Of a stretch of 42,906 bases of DNA, positions 31,458 through 41,151 are shown one piece after another (the first letter of the stretch is position 1; every line of letters starts with the position of its first letter). The translations under genes and the position numbers were made by a program. A model generated the notes under the pieces. That model ran no database searches. It was given only the letters and a program-made list of their open reading frames with translations, and was not told the origin of the DNA. Origin of the DNA: a bacterium UBP2_UBA2255 (lineage in GTDB: Bacteria > Edwardsbacteria > AC1 > EtOH8); assembly GCA_002347565.1 (NCBI GenBank), contig DDXR01000025.1, forward strand, positions 71,121 to 114,026. The letters run 5' to 3'.

Positions 31458-31775
31458 ATGGCTACAAGTTTGCGCGATACTGACATCGAAGAAGTACTTA
31501 AAAATTCGAATTGCTTCCCGAGTGCTGTTGGTGATGTAAAGGGGATCATGACTGTTTTCACAAAATGCACACTCGATATCAATCATGCAATCGAGCAAGT
31601 CAATAACAATGTGACTAACGTCACAGAAGAATTAGACAAAACAAGACAGGAAATTCAAGCTTTCAACAAATCAACGACCAGATTGAATAGTAGACTTGTT
31701 TGGTTAAGCGGTATTCTCGCTGTGGCCACTTTCATTGGTGCTATTGCGACAGCCAAAATGGCTCATCTCTTCTGA
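31458..31775 (+). CDS. Small coiled-coil protein with one C-terminal membrane helix
   Basis: A 105-residue protein of unknown function. GGAGG lies 7 bases before ATG 31458. Residues 1-40 look globular (TDIEEVLKNSNCFPSAVGDVKG), about 40-78 form a coiled coil (INHAIEQVNNNVTNVTEELDKTRQEI), and 81-100 form a membrane helix (VWLSGILAVATFIGAIATA). Codon use is clearly AT-richer than in gltX and the cyclase gene on either side. This suggests recent transfer or relaxed selection. Topology: a cytoplasmic coil with a membrane tail anchor. Confidence 0.7.
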   Translation: MATSLRDTDIEEVLKNSNCFPSAVGDVKGIMTVFTKCTLDINHAIEQVNNNVTNVTEELDKTRQEIQAFNKSTTRLNSRLVWLSGILAVATFIGAIATAKMAHLF

Positions 31776-31823
31776 GATGTTCTCTTTACAAACAGATTAC
31801 ATCTTATTTTTTGTCTTTAATCC

Positions 31824-34800
31824 ATGACGCCACCGACCGAAGAGCGCCGCCTGCTCACCATCCTGTTTGCCGACCTGTCGGGCTTCACCGCCCTGTCGGC
31901 CGGCCTGGACCCCGAGGAGGTGCGGGAGGCGGTGAACATCTCCTTCGAGCACATCAACAAGCCGATCGCGGCCGAGGACGGCACCGTCCTCAAGTACGAG
32001 GGCGACCTGGTGATGGCCGTGTTCGGCCACCCCACCGCCCACGAGGACGACCCGGAGCGGGCGGTGCGGGCGGCCCTGGGGATGTTCGGACGAATGGACG
32101 CGGTGAACCGGGAGCTGGCCTCACGCCTGAAGATCCACGCCCAGGTCGGCCTGCACATCGGCATCAACAGCGGCACGGTGGTGGTGGGCGAGATCGGGTC
32201 GGACGAGAAGCGCGAGCGCACGGTGATGGGCGAGGCGGTCAACCTGGCGTCGCGGCTGAAGGACGCCGCCGCGACCGGCGAGACGCTGGTGTCGGAGCCG
32301 GTGTTCCGCGCCACCCGCTACCTGTTCGAGTACCAGCCCCGGCCCAAGGTGACGGCCAAGGGGTTCGATCAGCCGATCGCCGTGTTCCAGCCGCTGAGGC
32401 TGCGGGACAAGCCCGAGCCCAAGCGGGGCATCGCCGGGCTCTCGTCGCCGATGGTCGGCCGCGAGCGCGAGCTGGCGGCCCTGCTGGACGACGCCCGGGC
32501 CCTGGCCCGGGGCGAGGGCGGCGTCACCTTCGTGGTGGGCGAGGCCGGGCTGGGCAAGTCCCGCCTGCTGGCTGAACTCAAGACCGCCATCGCCGCCCAG
32601 GGAGTGGCCGCCGCGCTGCTGGAGGGCCGCTGCCTGTCCTACGGCCAACGCGCCCCCTATTGGCCGCTGCTGGAGGCGGTGCAGGCCGCCTGCGGCCTGG
32701 TCGAGGAGGACGAGCCGGCGCTGGCGCTGGAGGGCATCGTCGGCCGCTGCCGCGAGCTGATGCCCGATGATTGGATGGACGCCGCCCCCTACCTGGCCCA
32801 CCTGTTCTCGCTGGCGCTGCCGCACGAGATGGCGGAGAAGGTGGTGCACCTCGACCCCAAGGCCCGCAAGGCCCGCACCCACCTCGCCCTCCGCAAGTTC
32901 CTGGCGGCGCTGGCCGCCCGCACCCCGGTGCTGCTGGTGGTCGACGACTACCACTGGGTCGACGAGTCCTCGGCCGAGTTCCTGTCGTGGCTGTTCGACC
33001 AGCCCGCGCTCCCGATCCGGCTGCTGGCGCTGACCAGGCCCGAGCGCGACGCCGGCGGCCAGCAGGCCCGCGAGCGGTTCCAGGCCGCGCTGGGCGCGCG
33101 CTACCGCGAGGTCGCCCTCGGCCCGCTGGACCAGGACGCGGGCACCAGCCTGGCCTTCAACCTGCTCAACGTGCCGGGCGTCGGCCAGGGCTTCAAGGAC
33201 CTGCTGCTGGCCAAGTCGGGCGGCAACCCCTTCTACCTGGAGGAGATCATCCGTTCGCTGATCGACTCGGGCGTGCTGGCCTTCCGCAACGGAGTCTGGC
33301 GGCTGACCGAGGACGTCGCCGCCCTCTCCATCCCCGACACGGTGCAGTCGGTGATCGCCGCCCGTCTCGACCGGCTGGAGCGCGACCTGCGGGAGATCCT
33401 GCAGACGGCGTCGGTGCTGGGCCGCAGCTTCCACGTCCACCTGCTGGAGGCGCTCTCCGGGCTGGACGACATGATGCTGACCCTGTACCTGGCGACGCTC
33501 GAGGAATTCGACTTCATCGCCGAAACCAAGCGGGGGCCCGAGGCCGAGTACTCCTTCCGCCACCCGCTGTCCCAGGAAGTGGCCTACCAGGCCCTGCTCA
33601 AGAAGCGGCGCCGCGAGATACACCGGCTGGCCGGCCGGGCCATCGAGCGGACGTACGCCGACCGGCTGGACGACTTCGCCGAGGTCCTGGCCCACCACTA
33701 CGCCAGCAGCGACGACGAGGCCAAGGCCGTGGAATGGCTGTGGCGGGCCGGCCGCAAGGCCAAGGATCGTTACGCCAACCAGGAGGCGATCTCGTTATTC
33801 AAGACCCTGGCCGACACCCTCAAGTGGCTGCCGGAAAGGGAGCGCGAGCTGTGCGACGCCTGCGAGGCGCTGGGCCTGATGCACGAGCGGGTGGCCGATC
33901 TCGACGAATCGATGTCTTGGTTCCGGAGGATGGAGCGGCACGCCGGTGCCGACGAGGCGCTGCGGGCCAGGGCTCGGCGGTTGCAGGCCGAGATCGCGCA
34001 GAAGCAGGGGCAGTACGACGAGGCCCTGGCGGTGCTGGCCGCGGCCGAGCGGGCGCTGCCCTCCCGCAGCGACGCCGAGCTGCTGGAGCAGGCCGAGATC
34101 CGGATCCTGCGTTCCTGGGTGCTGCGGATCAAGGGCGACACCGCGGCGGCGGTGCGCGAGGGCGAAGCCGGGCTTCGCATCCTCGAGGCCGACCTGGCGG
34201 GCAGCGCCCGGGGCGAGCTCAAGACGCCGGTGGCCCGGGCCCGGATCAAGGTGCTCAACAGCCTGGGCGGGCTCCACTACGTCCAGGGCGAATTGGACCG
34301 GGCCATCCGCCTGTTCCAGGCCACGGTCGACATCAGCGCCGAGATCGGTGAACAACAGCTGCGAATGGCGGGCATCTGCAACCTGGGCGTGATGCACTAC
34401 AGCAAGGGCGACCCGGCCGCGGCCATGGAGCACTACCGGCGTTTCCTGGACGCCGGCCTCAAGATCGGCGACAAGGCGGGCATGGCCACCGCCTATGGCA
34501 ACATGGCCATCATCCACCAGGAGCGGGGCGAGTACGACCTGGCGCTGGAACTCTACCGGAAATCGCTGGACATCAACCAGGAGACCGGCGACCGGATGGC
34601 GGTGGCCATGAACTTCGGCAACATGGGGCTGGTCTACAAGTCGCGGGGCGAGCTGGGACGGGCCGTGGAGCTGTTCACCGCCTACCGCGACACCGCGCGC
34701 GAGATCGGCTTCAAGCAGGGCGTGGGCATCGCCGGGCTCAACCTGGCCAACATCCGGCACATGGAGGGACGACCAGACCTGGCGGAACAGATTTTCCGCG

Positions 34801-35228
34801 AGGCTCTGCCGATCTTCACCGAGGTGGGCGACAAGGCCTCGCTCTGCGAGGTGCACACCGGGCTGGCCGACCTCAAGGGATCAGCGCCGGCGACGATGGC
34901 CGAGGCCCTGGAGCACGCGGCGCAGGCCCGCGCCCTGGCCGAGGAGCTCGGTTCGGCCACCCGGATGGGCCACGTGGAATGGACCTACGGCAACCTCCGG
35001 GCCGCGGCCGGGGAGCACCGGGAGTCGGCCGGGCATTTCGAGCAGGCCATCGCCATCTTCGAGAAAGGCGGCCAGCGGAGAGCCCTGGCCGACTGCTGCT
35101 ATGATTTCGTAAAAATGCTGCGGGATTCGGATCAGGACAAAGAGGGCCGGGCCGGCGCCCTGCTGACGCGGGCCCGGAACCTGTACACCGAGCTGGGCCT
35201 GGACGCCAAGGCGGCCGAGTGCCGGTGA
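31824..35228 (+). CDS. Class III adenylate cyclase fused to an AAA-type ATPase and TPR repeats
   Basis: A 1134-residue signalling protein. Residues 8-190 are a class III nucleotide cyclase domain with metal-binding Asp17 (FADLSGFT) and Asp61 (KYEGDLVMAVFG), purine-contact Lys57, and GEAVNLASRL with Asn140 and Arg144. Thr133 occupies the position that is aspartate in class IIIa, which points to a class IIIb-type, possibly bicarbonate-responsive, enzyme. Residues 210-600 are an AAA/STAND-like ATPase (Walker A GEAGLGKS 239-246, Walker B LLVVDDYHW near 370-378). About 650-1100 are tetratricopeptide repeats (KSLDINQETGDRMAVAMNFG and similar). No transmembrane segment is seen. A signal sensed by the TPR/ATPase part probably gates cAMP synthesis. 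No ribosome site is obvious. Confidence 0.9.
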   Translation: MTPPTEERRLLTILFADLSGFTALSAGLDPEEVREAVNISFEHINKPIAAEDGTVLKYEGDLVMAVFGHPTAHEDDPERAVRAALGMFGRMDAVNRELASRLKIHAQVGLHIGINSGTVVVGEIGSDEKRERTVMGEAVNLASRLKDAAATGETLVSEPVFRATRYLFEYQPRPKVTAKGFDQPIAVFQPLRLRDKPEPKRGIAGLSSPMVGRERELAALLDDARALARGEGGVTFVVGEAGLGKSRLLAELKTAIAAQGVAAALLEGRCLSYGQRAPYWPLLEAVQAACGLVEEDEPALALEGIVGRCRELMPDDWMDAAPYLAHLFSLALPHEMAEKVVHLDPKARKARTHLALRKFLAALAARTPVLLVVDDYHWVDESSAEFLSWLFDQPALPIRLLALTRPERDAGGQQARERFQAALGARYREVALGPLDQDAGTSLAFNLLNVPGVGQGFKDLLLAKSGGNPFYLEEIIRSLIDSGVLAFRNGVWRLTEDVAALSIPDTVQSVIAARLDRLERDLREILQTASVLGRSFHVHLLEALSGLDDMMLTLYLATLEEFDFIAETKRGPEAEYSFRHPLSQEVAYQALLKKRRREIHRLAGRAIERTYADRLDDFAEVLAHHYASSDDEAKAVEWLWRAGRKAKDRYANQEAISLFKTLADTLKWLPERERELCDACEALGLMHERVADLDESMSWFRRMERHAGADEALRARARRLQAEIAQKQGQYDEALAVLAAAERALPSRSDAELLEQAEIRILRSWVLRIKGDTAAAVREGEAGLRILEADLAGSARGELKTPVARARIKVLNSLGGLHYVQGELDRAIRLFQATVDISAEIGEQQLRMAGICNLGVMHYSKGDPAAAMEHYRRFLDAGLKIGDKAGMATAYGNMAIIHQERGEYDLALELYRKSLDINQETGDRMAVAMNFGNMGLVYKSRGELGRAVELFTAYRDTAREIGFKQGVGIAGLNLANIRHMEGRPDLAEQIFREALPIFTEVGDKASLCEVHTGLADLKGSAPATMAEALEHAAQARALAEELGSATRMGHVEWTYGNLRAAAGEHRESAGHFEQAIAIFEKGGQRRALADCCYDFVKMLRDSDQDKEGRAGALLTRARNLYTELGLDAKAAECR

Positions 35229-35319
35229 GCAGGATGCAGGATCGATAACAAACGAACGCGATACCCTTGCCTTGATGTCCCCTCGGACCAGGGCCGGGAT
35301 CAGAAAGAACGAGACGAAC

Positions 35320-37020
<1,701 letters not shown>

Positions 37021-37041
37021 CTACCTCGGTAGCGATATGTC

Positions 37042-37116
37042 AACCACAGAGAACACAGAGGTGTCTCCTTCACTGTTCGATCTATATCGTATCGTTACTC
37101 TGTGACCTCTGTGGTT
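37042..37116. repeat. 75-bp element with 20-bp imperfect terminal inverted repeats
   Basis: The left arm AACCACAGAG-AA-CACAGAGG (37042-37061) and the reverse complement of 37097-37116 (AACCACAGAG-GT-CACAGAGT) match at 17 of 20 positions. The 35-base interior encodes nothing. AACCACAGAG...CACAGAG repeats are common between genes in many bacteria (general knowledge). It occupies most of the gap between glnS and the ferritin-like gene, so it may contain or disrupt that gene's promoter. Confidence 0.65.
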
Positions 37117-37146
37117 TATCAATCGTTAGATCATGAAAGGACCATC

Positions 37147-37692
37147 ATGCCCAAGATCGTGAAGAAGGCCAAACCAGCGAATGCCGCCATCGACGCCCTC
37201 AACAAGGCCATCCACTCCGAGAAGGCGGCCCTGGAGACCTACCTCAAGTTCGCCCGCCAGACCAAGGTGGTCTCGGGCAAGGACATGTTCATCCGGCTGT
37301 CCGAGGACGAGCTGAGCCACCGCGAGCTGCTGGAGAAGGAGCTGGTCAATCTCCAGGCGGGCAGGCCGTGGGCCAAGCCCGTCTTCAAGCCGTCGGACAT
37401 CGAGGAACTGCTTCCCCGCATCGGCGACCAGCACGCCAAGGCCCAGACCGAACAGGGATCGTCGGACGACCTCACCGCCCTCAACATCGCGCTGGAGATG
37501 GAGAAAAAGGCCATCGCCTTCTACCGCCGCGAGAGCGACAAGACCGCCGACGCCACCGCCCGCAGGATGTACGCCCGGCTGACCGAAATGGAGGAGGCCC
37601 ACTACAACCTGATCCAGGCCGAGCTGGACAACATCAAGGACATCGGCTTTTGGTTCGGCATCCAGGAGTTCACGTTGGAGGGCAACGATTGA
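37147..37692 (+). CDS. Ferritin-like / rubrerythrin-type diiron protein
   Basis: A 181-residue four-helix-bundle protein. Two ExxH-type half-sites are visible: Glu25 with Glu55-x2-His58 (EDELSHREL) and Glu119 with Glu149-x2-His152 (EMEEAHYNL). There is no C-terminal rubredoxin domain, so it is of the erythrin type. Roles in the family are peroxide or oxygen detoxification. AAAGGA lies 5 bases upstream of ATG 37147; an earlier in-frame start (37102) lies inside the inverted-repeat element. It is monocistronic and is followed by a hairpin terminator. Confidence 0.87.
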   Translation: MPKIVKKAKPANAAIDALNKAIHSEKAALETYLKFARQTKVVSGKDMFIRLSEDELSHRELLEKELVNLQAGRPWAKPVFKPSDIEELLPRIGDQHAKAQTEQGSSDDLTALNIALEMEKKAIAFYRRESDKTADATARRMYARLTEMEEAHYNLIQAELDNIKDIGFWFGIQEFTLEGND

Positions 37693-37724
37693 GGCAACGG
37701 GGCCATCCGGCCCCGCACAATGTG

Positions 37725-37756
37725 AAGCGGCAGGCGCGATGCGCCTGCCGCTTTTC
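37725..37756. terminator. Bidirectional terminator between the ferritin-like and MATE genes
   Basis: A perfect 13-bp stem (AAGCGGCAGGCGC / GCGCCTGCCGCTT, 3-base loop) runs into TTTT on the plus strand. It lies between the convergent stops at 37692 (+) and 37774 (-). A second, smaller GGGGCC hairpin lies just before it. Confidence 0.82.
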
Positions 37757-37773
37757 CCTGCGGTCGGGGTCGG

Positions 37774-39183
37774 TCATGCGCCCGGCGACGGCGTTGCCTC
37801 GATCACCCGCATCCGCTCCCAGGCGCCGCTGCGGTAGCGCAGCAGGAACGCGATCCCCAAGGCGATCACGTAGGCCGTGGCGATGCCCCAGCAGGCATAG
37901 ATGTCGGCGTGGAAGACCGCCACGGCCAGATAGCTGGGCACGATCAGGATGCCGAGCGACATCGCGCCGATCATCGCCATCACGAACCGGGTGTCGCCGG
38001 CGCCCTTGATGGCCGAGGAGAACACGATGTTCAGCCCGTCGAACAGGGTGTACACGGCCACGTACCTCAGCAGCACCGCGGCCACGGCGGCGATGGCCGG
38101 GAACAGCTCCGGATCGGACTGGGCCGCGAACGGCGCCAGAAACAGCCCCGGCGCGAAGAAGAACAGCGCCGCCACCGGCGCCATGTACCCGAAAGTCAGC
38201 TGGAAGGCCGATCGCACAGCGCTCCGGGCGCCGGCCGGGTCGCCCCGCCCCACCTGCCGGCCCACCAGCACCGACACCGCGATGCCGATCCCGATCATCG
38301 GCATGAAAGCGATGGTGTTGATGTTGAAGGCGATGGTGCTGGCCGCCAGCTCGGCGGTGCCCAGCCGCCCCACCAGCAGGATGAAGACGGTGAACCCGGC
38401 CATGTCGACGAAGTACTGGACGCCGCTGGGCAGGCCGAAGGACAGCAGCCGCAGCAGCAGCCCCCGCTCCGGCCGCCAGGCAGCCATCCCGTAGCGCCGC
38501 CGCAGGCCTCGGCCAAAGATGATGACCGCGAAGGCCGCGGCCATCGCCAGACTGGCCGCCACGTTGGCCCAGCCGGCTCCGGCGATGCCCAGCGCCGGGA
38601 ACCCCCAGCGCCCGAAGATCAGCAGCCAGTCCAGCAGGACGTTGAGCGCCGCGCCGCCCAGCGTCACCCACATCACCGGCACGGTGCGGCCCAGGCCGGA
38701 CAACACGCCGGCGAAGGCGGCCGCGGCCAACGCCGGCATTGCTCCCAGGCAGAGGATGACGTAGAACGCCACCTCGTGCCGCTGCACCGCCGGGTCGTGC
38801 CCGACGAAGGCGAAGAACGCCGGCGCGAACGGCGCGGTGGCCAGGCACAGCAGCCCTCCTGCCAGCGCCACCCACAGCGCCTGCCACAGGGCCGCCCCCA
38901 CCCGGCCCTCCTGACCCGCGCCGTGGTACTGCGCAGCGAAGGTGCCGACGTACCCCACCGTCCCCAGGAACAGGCAGAGCAGGGCGTAGCTGACCATGCC
39001 GGCGGGCATCGCCGCCGCCACCGCCTCCGGGGCGTACCAGGACAGGAAGATGCGGTTGAAGAAGTGCTGGACCGAGGTCGAGCCGGTCGACAGCACCAGC
39101 GGCACGGCCAGCACCAGCACCTGGCGGTAGCCGCCCTCGGCGTTCCAGCGTTGCCGCATGACGTCAAGTAGATTACGAGCCAT
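37774..39183 (-). CDS. MATE family efflux transporter
   Basis: A 469-residue multidrug-and-toxin-extrusion transporter with twelve predicted helices in two homologous halves. It opens VLVLAVPLVLSTGSTSVQHFFNRIFLSWY, the MATE pattern of a hydrophobic first helix followed by N-R-x-F-L. The GTFAAQYHGAGQEGRVG segment matches the Q-x-x-GA-x-x loop of the family. The second half starts near LLLRLLSFGLPSGVQYF and has VSVLVGRQVGRGD. It is expected to export cationic drugs or metabolites by Na+ or H+ antiport; the substrate is unknown. It follows the AMIN-like gene after 20 bases, probably in one transcript with rlmI. Confidence 0.92.
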   Translation of the reverse strand: MARNLLDVMRQRWNAEGGYRQVLVLAVPLVLSTGSTSVQHFFNRIFLSWYAPEAVAAAMPAGMVSYALLCLFLGTVGYVGTFAAQYHGAGQEGRVGAALWQALWVALAGGLLCLATAPFAPAFFAFVGHDPAVQRHEVAFYVILCLGAMPALAAAAFAGVLSGLGRTVPVMWVTLGGAALNVLLDWLLIFGRWGFPALGIAGAGWANVAASLAMAAAFAVIIFGRGLRRRYGMAAWRPERGLLLRLLSFGLPSGVQYFVDMAGFTVFILLVGRLGTAELAASTIAFNINTIAFMPMIGIGIAVSVLVGRQVGRGDPAGARSAVRSAFQLTFGYMAPVAALFFFAPGLFLAPFAAQSDPELFPAIAAVAAVLLRYVAVYTLFDGLNIVFSSAIKGAGDTRFVMAMIGAMSLGILIVPSYLAVAVFHADIYACWGIATAYVIALGIAFLLRYRSGAWERMRVIEATPSPGA

Positions 39184-39203
39184 CTGCGGTTTTCGATGCG
39201 AAG

Positions 39204-39917
39204 CTATCGGCGTATAGAAAACCGCACTTCTTTTTCCCCGAGTACCCCGGTGGCGTTTTTATACTTCACGACGAAACGATACTTTCCAGTGACTGGGAAT
39301 GCACACTGTTTGAACGAATCAGTTATGGCTGTCTTCCATTCCGACCAGGAACCTGACTTGATCATGCTATCGCCCACCCATTCTTTAGGACCATTGATCT
39401 TGTAACAGTATGAGACCGTATCACCAGGACCTGCGTATTCCCAATGAATTGCTACAGTGTCATGTAAATGATAGGTGTCATGGTCACTGTATATGTAGAG
39501 GTTTTCTGATGTTGACCAAGTATCTATTCTCAGATTATCACTTACCTGCAAGTTCACATCTAAAATGTTATCCGTTCCGATTATCACGTAGCTGGCTTTA
39601 TCATTCAGTTGAATGGTGATGAATAAATCCCCATGATCCTTTGGGGGAATGCTGATTGACGAAACGATGCCCCGATTGACAATGTATTTCCCGTATTTGA
39701 AATTGATATTGCCGTCATATATTTTAAGAACGAGCCGTTCGGGATCATGGTATATTTTATCATAACAATTAATGATGTTATCCGCTGTGAGACTAATGGT
39801 CATATCATGTTTCATGCGCTTTGCAATGCTGATCTCGCTGATCGTCACCGCACCCGAATCAGCCGACACCGTGGCCATCCAACAAATCCAGAGTGCTGTC
39901 TTATACTTCGTATGCAT
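39204..39917 (-). CDS. AT-rich exported protein with AMIN-like and Ig-like regions
   Basis: A 237-residue exported protein. AAGGAG lies 6 bases before ATG 39917, which opens a signal peptide (MHTKYKTALWICWMATVSADS). Residues about 25-130 resemble an AMIN domain: MTISLTADNIINCYDKIYHDPERLVLKIYDGNINFKYGKYIV (in part), then GIVSSISI and LFITIQLND. AMIN domains bind peptidoglycan or outer-membrane secretin partners. Residues about 140-237 look Ig-like (DTYHLHDTVAIHWEYAGPGD, GKYRFVVKYKN). Codon use is strikingly AT-rich against its neighbours, which suggests transfer. The start lies 11 bases after rlmI. The Ig-like part is the least certain. Confidence 0.65.
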   Translation of the reverse strand: MHTKYKTALWICWMATVSADSGAVTISEISIAKRMKHDMTISLTADNIINCYDKIYHDPERLVLKIYDGNINFKYGKYIVNRGIVSSISIPPKDHGDLFITIQLNDKASYVIIGTDNILDVNLQVSDNLRIDTWSTSENLYIYSDHDTYHLHDTVAIHWEYAGPGDTVSYCYKINGPKEWVGDSMIKSGSWSEWKTAITDSFKQCAFPVTGKYRFVVKYKNATGVLGEKEVRFSIRR

Positions 39918-39928
39918 GGTTTTCTCCT

Positions 39929-41110
39929 TCACACGACGCGCATCACCGCGCACTTGAGGTACTGGGTCTCCTTGGCCGCCAGCAGCACCGGGTGGTCCTG
40001 GGACTGGTGGCGGAACTCCAGCAGCTGCAGCTGGCGGCCGGCGTCGCGGGCCGCATCCACCAGCATCACCCGGAACAGCTCGTCCTCGATGTGGTAGCTG
40101 CAGGAGCAGGAGACCAGCACGCCGCCCGGCGGCAGCAGCTTGATGGCCCGCAGGTTGATCTCCTTGTAGCCCGCCAGCGCCGGTTCCACGGATTTCTTGT
40201 TCTTGGCGAAGGCCGGCGGGTCCAGCACCACCACATCATAGAGCTCGCCGGCCTCGACCTTGTGCTTGAGCGCCTGCATCAGGTCGGCCTGTTGGAACGC
40301 GCAGCTGCCGTCGAGGCCGTTGAGCGCGGCGTTCTGCCGGGCCCGCGCCACCGCCTGTTCCGAGACATCCAGGCCGGTGACCGCCTTCGCCCCGCCGGCC
40401 GCGGCGTTGAGCGCGAAGCCGCCGGTGTGGCAGTAAGCGTCCAGCACCGTTTTACCCCTGACATGCCGGCGCAGCGCCAGACGGTTGTCCCGCTGGTCGA
40501 AGAACCAGCCCGTCTTCTGCCCGTGCTCGAGGTCGACCGTGAACTTCAACCCGTTCTCCTCGATCACGGCCTCGGATTTCAGCTCCCCGGACAGGGCGCC
40601 GATCCGCGGCGGCAGCCCCTCCAGCTTGCGCGAGTAGCTGTCGCTGCGCTCGTAGATGCAGGCCGGCTTCAGGGAATCCGTCAGCGCCTTGACCACCAGC
40701 TCGCGCCGCAGGTCGATGCCCAGCGACATAATCTCCACCACCAGCTGGTCGCCGTAGCGGTCGACGATCAGGCCCGGCAGGCCGTCCGACTCGCCGTAGC
40801 ACAGGCGGTAGTGCCGCGAGCCGGGGTACAGCTCCCGCCGCAGCGCGTCGGCCGCCGCCAGCCGCTGGTCGAAGAACGCCTGGTCGAGGGCCTCGTGCTT
40901 GCGGGTGAACAGCCGCACCGAGATCAGCGAGTGGCCGTTGTAGAAGCCGTTGCCTAGGTAGTGGCCGCGGCCGTCGAGGACCTCGACCGCCTCGCCCTGG
41001 CGCAGGCCCTCGGGCAGTTTCCAGATTTCGTTGGAGAACACCCAGGGATGGCCGGCCCGGATCCGGCGCTCCTGGTTCTTGCGCAATGAGATTTTTTGCA
41101 TTGGTGCCAT
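39929..41110 (-). CDS. rlmI: 23S rRNA (cytosine1962-C5)-methyltransferase-like (COG1092)
   Basis: A 393-residue RNA methyltransferase. It has an N-terminal PUA domain (RKNQERRIRAGHPWVFSNEI), a linking domain (GLIVDRYGDQLVVEI), then a Rossmann SAM domain with DAYCHTGGFALNAAAGGA and VLDPPAFAKNK. SCSCSYHI carries the catalytic-cysteine region of m5C enzymes. In E. coli RlmI modifies C1962; the exact target here is inferred. Two starts, ATG 41110 and ATG 41101, are three codons apart, neither with a good ribosome site. A REP-like palindrome ends 7 bases upstream of the first. Confidence 0.9.
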   Translation of the reverse strand: MAPMQKISLRKNQERRIRAGHPWVFSNEIWKLPEGLRQGEAVEVLDGRGHYLGNGFYNGHSLISVRLFTRKHEALDQAFFDQRLAAADALRRELYPGSRHYRLCYGESDGLPGLIVDRYGDQLVVEIMSLGIDLRRELVVKALTDSLKPACIYERSDSYSRKLEGLPPRIGALSGELKSEAVIEENGLKFTVDLEHGQKTGWFFDQRDNRLALRRHVRGKTVLDAYCHTGGFALNAAAGGAKAVTGLDVSEQAVARARQNAALNGLDGSCAFQQADLMQALKHKVEAGELYDVVVLDPPAFAKNKKSVEPALAGYKEINLRAIKLLPPGGVLVSCSCSYHIEDELFRVMLVDAARDAGRQLQLLEFRHQSQDHPVLLAAKETQYLKCAVMRVV

Positions 41111-41117
41111 TCGATCT

Positions 41118-41145
41118 GTAGGGGCGATTCATGAATCGTCCCTAC
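41118..41145. repeat. 28-bp REP-like palindrome between typA and rlmI
   Basis: The ends are GTAGGGGCG and CGTCCCTAC with core ATTCA / TGAAT; the only mismatch would be a G-T (G-U) pair. Both strands start with GTAG. It lies 6 bases after the typA stop and 7 bases before the rlmI start, so in a shared transcript it would form a hairpin just before the rlmI start codon. Confidence 0.85.
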
Positions 41146-41151
41146 GTTGTG

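Noticed and set aside
31776..31823. Possible promoter (TTTACA and AT-rich tract) before the cyclase gene
   Set aside because: No acceptable -10 element at 16-18 bp; the A/T richness belongs to the surrounding island.
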